A stretch of DNA of 64,000 bases from Phascolomyces articulosus (lineage: Eukaryota > Mucoromycota > Mucoromycetes > Mucorales > Lichtheimiaceae), in the NCBI GenBank assembly GCA_025677815.1, contig JAIXMP010000002.1, forward strand, positions 1,302,001 through 1,366,000, written 5' to 3'. The position numbers were made by a program, and so were the translations under genes. Under the pieces are notes generated by a model. The model had not been told where the DNA came from, searched no databases, and saw only the letters and a program-made list of their open reading frames with translations. Positions 1-10,454 of this stretch are shown here, one piece after another (within the stretch, counting starts at the first letter, position 1; the number at the start of each line of letters is the position of its first letter).

Positions 1-749
1 TGAGCTTCACGTTCCTTTTCATATTCACTGGCTGTAAACTTGAGCATAAATGCATTCACTTGTTGTTGTAACTGATCATGATCAGGTCGTTCGATATTAT
101 ATTCGCGAATATATCCTATATATATATATATACTCTTGTTAATAAGAGTCGTCCATAAACCTTATCCATATATTCAATTAACAAAAGTGATCCCCCTCTT
201 AATTGTAAACTTACGTTTAAAACCTAAAGGTTGTTGTTTTGTTTCTGCTTTCCATTTCTTTTCTTGATGTGGCATATCCAATACACGATCCAAATCTTCC
301 TTTGATTTAAATACAATATGAGCAAACGATCCACTTTCAAATATCCTCCTTAAATAAACAGCTTTTTGCTGCTGTTCTTCCTCTTGGTCTTGTTGTTGTT
401 GCTTTTTGGTGCGATACTTTTTCTTTTTCTTGTGAGCTGAGTCATCTTCTTGGATGGAGAGTTTATTGCCAGGATATTGAACATGATCAATTTGACCATA
501 AGTTTGAAATAATTCCTGCAAATGACTATCGGTGGTATCGACGGGAAGATTCAAAACAAATAATGATCGATCGTTACTATCAGTATCGGCTGTTATGCGT
601 GTTTCATGTTTTTTCATGTAGATATAATGACGACAATTTTTGGCCACAGTCACTGGCAATGCTTTGAATCCATTGAATTCTTGAAGATCGGGATCACCAT
701 TATTATTTTGTGTGGATGGGGTGGTTGATTTGGATTTCTTTTTGACCAT
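1..749 (-). CDS. RRP7: Rrp7-like rRNA-processing protein, partial
   Basis: Pre-rRNA processing factor of the nucleolar small-subunit processome. Exon 1 runs 749-215 and exon 2 runs 115-1, where the window cuts it. The intron 214-116 starts GTAAGT and ends TAG, and the split codon restores frame. Exon 1 shows the family start (GFKALPV, then a HYIYMKKHE stretch), an RNA-recognition-like segment (SLFVLNLPVD) and a Lys/Gln-rich insert. After splicing, the C-terminal piece reads GFKRYIREYNIERPD, then LQQQVNAFM, which matches the Rrp7 C-terminal helix region. Reading through the intron instead gives a stop at 174. The start ATG is preceded by an A/T-rich leader and shares a divergent upstream region with the kinase gene. 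Confidence 0.88.
116..214 (-). other. Intron in RRP7 gene
   Basis: A 99-bp intron with a consensus GTAAGT donor and TAG acceptor. Its removal joins GFK to RYIREYN and keeps the Rrp7 C-terminal homology in frame. Confidence 0.8.
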
Positions 750-1281
750 TTTTTTTTTAATATATGCGTTTTAAAAAAAGAGAGAAGAAACTTGCTATCC
801 TGGGTGGCTGGGTAATTTATTTTCTCTTCCAGCTTTGCTTTTTTATAATAATTTTGACAGCACAAATATTTCAATTAATGCAGCATAGAAAAAATTACAT
901 TCTTTTTTTTTCACTCATTATGATAATACCCTCCTGTTCCTCGCGCACGTACAATCCCAAATTCTTTATATATAAAAATGATATTCATCTCTCCTCCCGA
1001 ATAAGAAATGAGTTTTTAGTTTCTTTAAAAAGAAAATAAACATTGCTTTAAATATCAAATCAAGGAGGCGACTTAATAGTAGTTGGTAGTAATAAGTAGT
1101 GTTTATATACTACATATATATATAATAAACAACCCCTATTAAATCCTGTATCCTATCATGCTTCAACCCCTTATATTATTTATTTTTATGTTGTTAAAAA
1201 AAACAAGATATCATCACTCATTCTTTTTCTTTTTTCCCCACATCCATCCTTCTTCTTTCTCATAATTTAAATTTAATTCAA
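750..1281. promoter_or_regulatory. Divergent upstream region, RRP7 / PAK kinase
   Basis: A 532-bp A/T-rich spacer between two divergent start codons, with a pyrimidine-rich stretch just before the kinase ATG (about 1218-1262). No convincing ORF. Both promoters must lie here. Confidence 0.6.
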
Positions 1282-4200
1282 ATGGAAACAAATACATCGT
1301 CAGCAACAACTACAACATCCACACCTTCATCCGGCAATAATGATAAAAAAGGTGGGTGGTTACACACATTTTTCATTTGCATAATTTTCTATCTAGAATA
1401 GCAGGACTGATATAGCTATTTGTATATAGTGCGTAAACCTTCGTCCCTTCATAATTCCAGTTCACGAAGATCCCTTGTCAATGTCTTTTCTTCTTCATCG
1501 TCATCACGTCATTCTATAACACATACATTAAAACCTCATAAATCGTCCCCTTCTTTATCCCGTACATTATCTTTGGGAGGTAAATCCCATGTCACCAAGT
1601 TATATAATACAGGTGCTATTGCTCCATCGTGTTATTTACCAAGTCATCAACAAATTGCAGTTCAAATTACTAGTCAACCTACACAAACATTTTTAGCAGC
1701 TCAACAACACCAACAACAATTACAACAAAAAAAGAACCAAACTCATCAGTTACAAAAGAAAAAATCCCACTATTCTACAAAACAACAACTTTTGCAGGCG
1801 AGTCATAATAGTTTATCATTGGCGCGTGATGAATCTATCGGCGGAGTATCATCATTGGATAATAAGGCACGCGACAGATCAACGTTTAAAGGGGTCTTGG
1901 ATAAAGTCGTAGGTGGTTTCAATGGTACACACCCTTCTTTTTTTTTCCCAGTGTGATTTTCTTTTTTAATTTTTGAATCTAATGAAATTGACCATAGATT
2001 TGTTGTCAAGTAACAATGGACAAGGGATCTCCAGTAGTAGCAGTACAAGTGATACCAGCAGTTTAAAAAACTTGGATATTTCATCACCTTATAATACTCG
2101 CCATTTGACACATGTTGGATTTGATGCACATACAGGAGAGTTTACTGGGTTGCCAGGTGATTGGAATATTTTATTGAAACATAGTGGTATTACTCGAACA
2201 GAACAGGAGCAAAATCCTCAGGTAACTTTAATTTGTTTGTTTGTTTGAGTGAGAAGAGGGGATTTGGAAGTAGTATCTATGTTATAAATGGTAAAGGGGA
2301 GGAAGGATGTAGAGGAGAGGGGTAGCAAAGTAAAGAGGAGGATGAAAAAAAAGCGAGAAAGAGAGGAGGATTATTCTAGACGTATAGAGTATTGACTTAA
2401 CTTATCTGAATTTTCCCAAACAAAAAAAATAAAATAAAAATAGGCTGTCATTAAAGCTATTGAATTTTATCAAGAATCCCAAGGAAGAGACGAAGAAGCT
2501 GTATGGCAAAAGATACCTAATGGTACTATTTCATCTGCCATGACCACATCCAATAAATCAAAATTACATATCGATTTCAATCATGGAATTGGGTCGATTG
2601 CAAAACGTTCTTCTCGTCGTCCCCTTTCTAGTATTATAAGTTCGGATGATACATCTTCATTAAAGAGAGATGAATCATTTAGAAAGAGTATTGTAAGTTA
2701 TATCATTTATTTTTTTTTGTTATCAATAAAATAAGTTGTTGGGATGAGGATTCGAATACTCATACTTGTTGATTTTTTTATCTTGATTTTAGGCCACCCT
2801 TCATAATGATATATCAAGTATTCATGGTAAGGGAAAAAAGCATAAAAAAGAAAGTTAAACAGTTTAACTCATGGCACAAACTAAAACATAATAACAGGTT
2901 CTACCTATGAACCAAGCAGCAAAAGTCGTCCACAAAGTTGTGTGGATCCACCAACATTACATCGACATTCCATTCGACAGTCCCGACCTATTTCCAAGAA
3001 TTTGGACATTGGCATCAATAACAATAATAATAATAATAGCACAGTAAATTCAGTCAATGTGAAATCGGAGGATAAACCATCCACTACTACGACAACTACA
3101 GCAGCAACTACAGCAGTAAGAACATCTTCAGCCAATGGTAAAACTACCACCACACCTGTTGCAGCAGCAAAACGACGTATACCAAAACAAACCAATACGG
3201 AAGAAGTGGATGATTTAATGTGTAGATTACGTGAAGTATGTACAAGTGCAGATCCAACAGAATTATATCAAGACATGGTCAAGATTGGCCAAGGGTAAGA
3301 TTATTATTTTTCCTTTGGCACCAAAAAAAAAAAGAGGATATGGTTCTAAATTCAGATGGGTGTTTTTATACATAGTGCCTCGGGTGGTGTATTTACTGCT
3401 CATCGTGCTGGTAAAAAAGAAGTCCCTGTAGCTATCAAACAAATGAATTTGGATCAACAACCCAAAAAGGAACTTATTATCAATGAAATCATGGTCATGA
3501 AACAATCTATGCATCCCAATATTGTGAATTACATGGATTCCTACCTTTGGAAAGGAGATCTTTGGGTTGTCATGGAATATATGGAAGGTGGTAGTTTGAC
3601 GGATGTGGTCACTTGTAATATGATGACAGAAGGTCAAATTGCTGCCGTGTGTCAAGAAGTATTAAAAGGTTTACATCATTTACATATGAATGGTGTTATT
3701 CATCGAGATATCAAGAGTGATAATATTTTATTGGATCTTGAAGGCAATATCAAATTAAGTACGTGTCTATTATAAAATAAGGATCTTATTTTATGTAACA
3801 TAAAAAACATTTATCATCTAACTTTTTGTTGTTTTAGCTGATTTCGGATTCTGTGCTCAATTGAATGAAGGGCAATCGAAACGAACCACCATGGTCGGAA
3901 CACCTTATTGGGTATGTATATAAAATTACATTTCATCCTATCAAGATATTTGAATAAAATTCAACAACAATAATAATAATAATAATAATTTTTTCCTTTA
4001 AAAAATAGATGGCACCCGAAGTCGTGACACGTAAAGAATATGGACCACAAGTAGATATTTGGTCACTTGGTATCATGGCCATCGAAATGGTAGAAGGAGA
4101 ACCTCCTTATTTGAACGAAAACCCACTTCGTGCTTTATATTTGATTGCTACCAATGGTACACCTCAATTACAAAATCCTGAATCCTTGAGTGAAACATTC

Positions 4201-4356
4201 CGAGACTTTTTATTACAAACATTAGAAGTGGACCCAGAACAACGACCTTCAGCATCTGATATGTTGGAACATGCCTTTTTGGCTTCTGCTGATCCATTAT
4301 GTTCTCTTTCACCATTAATTGAAGCCGCTCGTGAACAAGCCAGTGGTCAAGCATAA
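1282..4356 (+). CDS. p21-activated (PAK/Ste20-type) Ser/Thr kinase
   Basis: Effector kinase of Cdc42/Rac GTPases, acting in polarity and MAPK signalling. Nine exons: 1282-1351, 1430-1924, 1998-2221, 2444-2692, 2793-2826, 2898-3294, 3376-3758, 3838-3911, 4009-4356. Phases agree at every junction and give 757 residues. The N-terminus is Ser/Thr-rich. A CRIB/p21-binding domain begins near residue 216 ([14 protein letters not shown]). A low-complexity linker with an Asn run follows. The kinase domain (about 485-745) has the Gly loop GQGASGGVF, Lys511 in [12 protein letters not shown] with catalytic Asp601, DFG at 619-621, and the activation-loop motif [14 protein letters not shown] see no PH domain, so it resembles Ste20/Pak1/Shk1 rather than Cla4. 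The start is the only upstream ATG that splices in frame. Confidence 0.93.
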
Positions 4357-5955
4357 ATTTTATTCATCTTCCCCTTCCTCCCTTTTTTTTGTCTTTAAAA
4401 ATGTCTTTCACATATCATGTTGGAATAATAGTCGTATTAGTATAATAACCCATTCATTTCCCCCGCATACATATATATCCATTTTTATTTTCTTTCTTTT
4501 CATTCAATATAGTCAAATTTATCATTCTTCTTTTTTTTTTATAATTAATGATTACTATTATAATTATTATTTAATTTCAATCATCACTCTACAAAGAAAG
4601 ATATCTTACAAATGCTTAAATAATTGGAATTTCATCATATAAATTGTCTTCCATTCACTCCTTTATTCACGCTGGTATATATGATAATTTAGATTGAATA
4701 TAGTCAACTCGCACCGGGGTTTTTGTGACAGAAAAATCCTACAAATTTGTTACATAAAGTGATGAGGTTTCGCAAAAGTGGGGGAGCATGATTTTGAGAG
4801 ATTATCATGAAAAAAGAAGGAATTACAGAAACCGAAGAATTGCAAAAAACCGGATGTGCAAAGAGCCGGGGGGTGGGGTTGAATTTATAGAATCAGAATA
4901 CAGTAAGGTAGAATATATACAGTTCTATGGTCGTGTAGTATGCATCATCATCATCCATACTTAGATAGCTATGTTGCTAACAACAAGTAATCTCAAAGAG
5001 ATTAAAGCGTGATTTCTTTAATGTTACCCGTATATTCTGTCATGAAAAGAATGCTATTGTTTTTATACATATTCCATTAAATAGCAGATTTTGTGCGGTG
5101 ATCTATGATTATAAAAAGAAGTTATATGCTATCTATTTTACTTGAAAAATTGATATCGATCTTGTATTGGATTTCTTATTGATCTATGTACTTTTTATTG
5201 AAATATGTCAATCGACAAAGAACTTTCAGGTCAATAGCAAGAAAGTCATTTGTCTTTAGATGCAGTGGCTTCTACATCTTCACCAGGTCCTCTGTTGTTC
5301 TGCCTCCAATGCGGTTTGAATCATGTGCTATATGGTACCATTGTGTCTCTTTCGATCTTAATATCACCTTCACGTTTGATGTTGTTCATTCTATCAAAAA
5401 ACCAATACAAGTGCGGATATACTGCCAAAAGGATTTTTTGGCCAATGACTTTTTTCTTTGCTATTTATATATATAGTATTTATATTCATCCCACCTCCTG
5501 GGTTGTCATACCGTACTGAATCAAAGGAGTGTTGACCGTTGATGAATGGATGGCAAAGTTCAGTTGCTTCATCATTTATTACCTCCAACAATGAACAAGG
5601 GATACACATAACTTGCTTCCTTATCATTTATAATAATAAAGTAAACACTGGGAAAATGGCCCTAATTTTAACTGAGCTTAGGTAAACTTGCAGTACAGCA
5701 ATCGCAAAACTTTTTTTGCAGTAGTACTGGATTCCACTAGATTTTTTAGTCGCTCATCATTTTACCAGACACATTTAAGGAATATCTTCAAATTTCCTTA
5801 TAAATGTTTTTGCAGGTCTTGTTTTGCTGTAAAATATACGCTTTTGTTATTAAAGGCAATAGTTTTAATATTATTTATTTGTTTAGTGTAATTCAATGTG
5901 GTGTATAAAGTATATTAAAAATACTCTAAACATTTTTTTTTGTTAAAATCCGACC
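4357..5955. other. Intergenic DNA, no gene recognised
   Basis: Kinase 3' flank followed by A/T-rich DNA up to the Harbinger element. Several short overlapping frames lie at 5180-5650 on both strands, but none extends or splices into a recognisable protein. They could be decayed coding sequence. Confidence 0.5.
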
Positions 5956-5960
5956 TAATA

Positions 5961-5983
5961 GGGGGTTTCAAAAATTAAAAAAT
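5961..5983 (+). repeat. Left terminal inverted repeat of Harbinger element
   Basis: Begins GGGGGTTTCAAAAAT; the first 15 bases are the exact complement of the right end. Subterminal AAAACTGCG and GACGATTT motifs follow at about 5991-6036. Confidence 0.85.
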
Positions 5984-6182
5984 CGATTTTGAAAACTGCG
6001 AAATTTTCGACGATTTGATAAAAACGACGATTTCACAGTTTAAATTACAGAACCAATTAATTTTCTTTATACAATAGCTGACCAATAATATAAAGTATTG
6101 TTTGTGTTCTTAAGTTGTACCTGCAAAATAGCCTGTGGGATTTTTTTTTCTGTTTTTGTAACTTCATTCAATTATTCAGAAG

Positions 6183-7391
6183 ATGGTGAAATTTTCACAA
6201 AAAAAGCGTGCACTTAAACGAATTCATTCAACAATCAGAACATTAGAATTTCGTAAAGCATCTATGTTGACTGGATCTCGAGAATATTATTACACTCAAG
6301 GAGAAATCGACGAACTGATGCAACTCGTTAAAGGAATCGAGAGTTATCGATATCTCAACCCACGTCGAAGCATTCCTCAGCTTACAGAATACATGTCTTT
6401 TTTCTTTTCGTGGAATAATACTGAATTTCGGCGTATAGTACGTATGAAGAAAGAGTCTTTCAAATTGCTGGTTAAAAAGATTGCAAAGCACGACGTGTTT
6501 AAGCTTAAAGGCCGTGGACGTAAGCAAAGACCCGTGTGGCTTCAGCTAGCCTGTACCCTGGAACGGTTAGCTCACGATGGAAGTGGCCGATCAGTGCATA
6601 GCATTGCACGGCAGTGGGGTATCGCAACTGGCTCGGTCAGTTTATACATTGGACGGGTCATTACAGCACTCAACGATCTTGCCCCTCAATACATCAAATG
6701 GCCAACTGCAACTGAAAGGCAGCAAATAGCAGCATCAATCATAGAAACACATAGGTTTCCTTCCTGTGTAGGGTTTATTGACGGCACTCATGTGATTCTG
6801 ACACAAAAACCAAAAAAGCAAGGAGAGGTGTATTTCAACCGAAAGCAACGCTATTCAATGAATGTACAAGCCATTTGTGATCACAGGAGGGTGATTCGAC
6901 ACATACAAGTTGGATTACCTGGTTGTTTCAGTGACTCATCTGCTCATAAAATGTCTGAAGTTTACAAGTTCCCTTTGGATTATTTCTCTGAAAATGAGTA
7001 TATCCTTGGCGATTCTGGTTACGCACTTTCAGAACGTTTATTAACACCATACAAAGAACCAGCACTTCGAAACAATGACGACAACAAGGAATTCAACGAA
7101 TTGCACTCTTCTGCAAGAGTCGCAATCGAAAATACGTTTGGAATTTGGAAAGGAAGATGGCGCTATCTTAAAGGTATTGCACTACAATTACGAAATGACA
7201 AAGAATTCATTTTTTTGAATCATATTGTAAGAGCTACTGCAGTGCTTCACAACTTCCTTCTCCTTAACGATGACGATTGGGACCTCGCGAACGCTGGGAT
7301 CGACCAAGAAGAAGTAGACTGTAGTGATTTTGAGACAGTCGATGTCAATGCATGGCGTGAATCCATCAAAGTAATTGTTTTACAAGAATAA
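6183..7391 (+). CDS. PIF/Harbinger DDE transposase
   Basis: Catalyses cut-and-paste transposition of its host element. It is a single-exon frame of 402 residues, within the normal size range. An N-terminal basic region is followed by an HTH-like segment (about 115-165, with SIARQWGIATGSVSLYIGRV). The DDE_Tnp_4 nuclease core follows: first Asp in GFIDGTH (D200), second Asp in GDSGYALSERLLTPY (D277), and Glu in RVAIENTFGIWKGRWRYL (E316). All three acidic positions are present, so the enzyme looks catalytically competent. The acidic C-terminus ends 47 bp from the stop of the convergent partner gene. The start is the first ATG after a T-rich leader. Confidence 0.93.
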   Translation: MVKFSQKKRALKRIHSTIRTLEFRKASMLTGSREYYYTQGEIDELMQLVKGIESYRYLNPRRSIPQLTEYMSFFFSWNNTEFRRIVRMKKESFKLLVKKIAKHDVFKLKGRGRKQRPVWLQLACTLERLAHDGSGRSVHSIARQWGIATGSVSLYIGRVITALNDLAPQYIKWPTATERQQIAASIIETHRFPSCVGFIDGTHVILTQKPKKQGEVYFNRKQRYSMNVQAICDHRRVIRHIQVGLPGCFSDSSAHKMSEVYKFPLDYFSENEYILGDSGYALSERLLTPYKEPALRNNDDNKEFNELHSSARVAIENTFGIWKGRWRYLKGIALQLRNDKEFIFLNHIVRATAVLHNFLLLNDDDWDLANAGIDQEEVDCSDFETVDVNAWRESIKVIVLQE

Positions 7392-7438
7392 ATTTTATTT
7401 CATATTGATATTTTATTATAAAAGAAAATTTAAAAAAA

Positions 7439-8602
7439 TTACAAAGTAAAGCGCTTATAAAGCGCCTCTGCTTCATCCGGAGAGCTGCCTCTCTCAAGAA
7501 GACTTTGGATGAACTGCAATTTGGTGACCATTTCGCGATCATCTGCTTCTTTCAAAAACTTTATCCTTTCAAGCTCAAGTTTTTCTCGCTCGAGGCGCAT
7601 CTTCTCTTCATGTTTCTTTTTCTTAAATTGTAGTAGATCATACTCTACTTTGAGTCGCTTGACACCTTGAGCGTCGTAAGCAGCAGTAAAGTTGCCATGA
7701 CGCTTAGGCATCGAACCTACATCCTCTTCATCTTCTTCATCCCCTTCTTCGTCTTCTTCATCTTCTCCTCCTTCTTCTTCTTCATCACCAAACTGGTCCA
7801 AGTGCCTCTCCGCACGCACAGGCGATTCATCGTCCTCATTGTTACCATCGCCAAGGAGGACATCCTCTTGTTCTTGCTCGGATGGCTGTATCACTGGACT
7901 ACCAGCTCTTTCGTTATTACCACCTCCTACTGATCCACCAGATTCAGGACCGACATTACCGGCAGTGAACGACTCATAGTTTGATTCTATGTTAGTCATA
8001 TGTTGATCGTTAGAATCATCTCCTGAACGTCCGCTTTCATTCGGATGCTGGTCGTCATCTGCTGGGTCTGTAGTGGGCGGTTCATGTCGTGTAGATGCTG
8101 GAGCCAGTGCGCTCGCATACCGAGTTGAACGACGGATGATACCGCATTCCTCATGATATGACGGATTGACATTTTCTCTATGCTGGTACAATGCCTTTAA
8201 TCGTTCATATCCGTAACACATGCTCTCTTTTTTGGCTACGATGGTATGAATGCCTTTTTTGCGATCATTGTCAGTGATGCCCCAACCAGTGGCACCCAAG
8301 CCATCGTCGCCGCATAGGTTAAAAACCTTCTTGAAGTTGTGGAACCAGGTTTCAAAACGTGATTTGGCACTATTGGCGGTCCAACCTGCTCCAACCTTTT
8401 CAGCCATAAGCTTATAAATTGCTATTTTACGAGTTTTTCTACTATCATTTTTAGGAACACTAGATTTGTGAATCCCACATAAACAGTCAAAATTCTCGGG
8501 CACTTCAATAATGCGTAGCATTATTTCATATTGCTCTCGAGTACAATGTCTTCCATTGCGTTGAGATGTAGCATTAGTGCTGTTTTCGTTGGACATGTTC
8601 AA
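7439..8602 (-). CDS. Myb/SANT-like accessory protein of the Harbinger element
   Basis: The second protein typical of PIF/Harbinger elements; in known elements it binds subterminal DNA and helps recruit or import the transposase. Single exon, 387 residues. The N-terminal Myb/SANT-like fold (about 18-110) includes the pattern W(T)ANSAKSRFETWFHNFKKV. The middle is Ser/Gly/Asp-rich, followed by a long acidic run of Glu/Asp (about 275-300). The C-terminal 60 residues are a charged coiled coil (EEKMRLEREKLELERIKFL). It is convergent with the transposase and both lie inside the same inverted repeats. No frameshift or stop interrupts it. Confidence 0.85.
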   Translation of the reverse strand: MNMSNENSTNATSQRNGRHCTREQYEIMLRIIEVPENFDCLCGIHKSSVPKNDSRKTRKIAIYKLMAEKVGAGWTANSAKSRFETWFHNFKKVFNLCGDDGLGATGWGITDNDRKKGIHTIVAKKESMCYGYERLKALYQHRENVNPSYHEECGIIRRSTRYASALAPASTRHEPPTTDPADDDQHPNESGRSGDDSNDQHMTNIESNYESFTAGNVGPESGGSVGGGNNERAGSPVIQPSEQEQEDVLLGDGNNEDDESPVRAERHLDQFGDEEEEGGEDEEDEEGDEEDEEDVGSMPKRHGNFTAAYDAQGVKRLKVEYDLLQFKKKKHEEKMRLEREKLELERIKFLKEADDREMVTKLQFIQSLLERGSSPDEAEALYKRFTL

Positions 8603-8697
8603 ACAGAAATTTCAAAAAAAAATTAAAGCTAAAAAATAACTAAACAAAATAGCGATTTTGACATAAATCCCCAGGAACACACTCCGACATCGATTTC

Positions 8698-8731
8698 ATG
8701 AAAACTGCGTCTCATGAGACGCAGTTTTCAT
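8698..8731. repeat. Perfect 34-bp palindrome inside Harbinger right end
   Basis: Perfect inverted symmetry centred on CTCATGAG, with arms carrying AAAACTGCG. The same AAAACTGCG word recurs singly near both element ends, so this may be a doubled transposase or Myb-protein binding site. It lies 49 bp inside the right terminus. Confidence 0.8.
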
Positions 8732-8758
8732 TTTCGTCGATTTCACGAAAACTGCGAC

Positions 8759-8781
8759 GAAATTTTATTTTTGAAACCCCC
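8759..8781 (-). repeat. Right terminal inverted repeat of Harbinger element
   Basis: Ends ATTTTTGAAACCCCC, complementary to the left end. It is preceded by a GAAAACTGCGACGAAA subterminal motif that resembles the left subterminal sequence. Confidence 0.85.
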
Positions 8782-8786
8782 TAATA

Positions 8787-10454
8787 ACGCCATTTCAATT
8801 TTTTTTACATCTTCGAATATATACTGCAATTTTAATTTTTTCTAAGGTGTACAATAACAATACATTGAAATTATATATTCTACACATTATCTCCTTTCTA
8901 CATGCATTTGTTTAATTGTTATACACGATAGTATGTAATATCTTAAGATGTATTCTCGATTATATTAAAAAACATGCCTTCGTCTTTAAAAATCACGGTA
9001 TAAAAATAACTACGTATCATTCTTTTATTTTTCTTTGTGATATATAAATATTTTAGTGTCAATATACTAGTGGCAATTTGACCTAATTATTGTCTTCCCA
9101 TACTCAAGGTGAATGACAAAGGTCGTTGTTTTTATTATTATTATTTATGACAGATATATGCCTGTGGTAAACTTTGTAAATACAATACGCGTAGTTGGGA
9201 AAAAAGGATCTTGTCATATTTTTCTTTCTCCCGTTGGATCCTTGAATTTTTATATATAACAACAATAAGAAACTCCCATAAAGATATTGTAGGATGGAGA
9301 GCAATTTATAAACAAGAAGAGAGATCAAAGAAGATTGGAATCATGCAATTCAATGGATGACTATACTTTTATATGTGGTATACATATTTCTATAGAATAT
9401 ATTTTATTACCCAGTTTAATCTATATCCTTTTTTTACATTTACGTAAATGCTACTTAAACATATGTGTGTTTTTTTTTGATGTGGAGATGTGGGGTAATA
9501 GACAAATAACTGCTACTTCTGCCAGTGAATGAACCTTAATCCACTGTGGGAATTAAGTTTCGTTCTGCATCCAATCAGTGAAATAAAAGACGGATATTTT
9601 ATCGGAATAGTTAGAAAAAAAGACCTTTCATGTGTTGTTAGATTGGTGGGATACTTTGCATACTACTTTTGTTGAATTTCAACATTGGAACACCCATTGT
9701 TATCATAAAGGAAATAAGATATAATAGAAGCTTTTTTTTTACATATTTATCTAATTATTATATATTGATTTACCCCATACATTATTTTCATTTATACAGA
9801 GTAACATAGTATACTTTTCTCTTACTGTGGACGGATTGAGTCATGGATGATTGTACTAAAGACTACTTTTAAAGAATTGTTGCGTGCGAACTTTTTTTTA
9901 ATATTTTTTTAATATTTTTTTACGCAAAAAGATCGTTGATGGGAAGAAAACCTCATTTTGACTTGCTTTTATTGTTAAAATAATATAATATATGGAAAGT
10001 TTTCTTTTTATATTTTCCAAAGGATAAATGTCAAGGATTAGCTTGTTTTTAATATTTTGCGTATATTGTTGTGGCGTTTATTATTTACTATACCTTGTTA
10101 ATATGCAACCCCAACTTTCTGATTACAACTTGATTTCGTGGGGTTAATATTGAAATTATTATGCACTGTTACAGTAGGATACGTGATACCAAAAAAAGGA
10201 AGCCTCTTTTCACATGTTACGCAATCCTCAATACAATTCGATGGGAAAAGTATTAGGTCAGTACGATTGTTTCTCCTATTGCTGTGAGTCCCCATTTTTC
10301 GCTCTCAAGTATTTAACAAGGTGAAATTACTTATACATTATTATAGTATGGTCTCATATATACATACATACATATTTATATATATTATTTAACTTTTTTT
10401 TTTCTTTTTCCCTTCTTTTTCTTTTTTTCTTTTTATACTATAAAAGTTATTATT
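8787..10454. other. Intergenic DNA, no gene recognised
   Basis: A/T-rich, with only short frames showing no recognisable motif. The last about 60 bp before the acyl-CoA oxidase ATG are a pyrimidine-rich leader (TTTCTTTTTCCCTTC type) followed by TATAAAA at 10439. Confidence 0.5.

Larger units (their letters stand above)
5956..8786. mobile_element. PIF/Harbinger DNA transposon, apparently intact
   Basis: The element spans 5961-8781 (2,821 bp). The ends are inverted repeats: GGGGGTTTCAAAAAT at 5961 and its complement ending at 8781, with similarity continuing after a 1-bp offset. Both ends are directly flanked by TAATA (5956-5960 and 8782-8786), a perfect 5-bp direct repeat. PIF/Harbinger insertions usually duplicate 3 bp (TWA), so part of TAATA may be the true duplication. 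Subterminal copies of AAAACTGCG and CGATTT occur at both ends. Inside are two convergent uninterrupted genes, a DDE transposase and a Myb/SANT-like protein, which is the classical two-gene Harbinger layout. Intact frames and ends suggest recent activity. Confidence 0.9.

Noticed and set aside
2905..3195. Minus-strand hydrophobic ORF
   Set aside because: Antisense shadow of the Asn/Thr-rich linker of the PAK kinase.
5186..5650. Possible small genes upstream of the Harbinger element
   Set aside because: Overlapping short frames on both strands, no start context, no splice extension and no recognisable motif.
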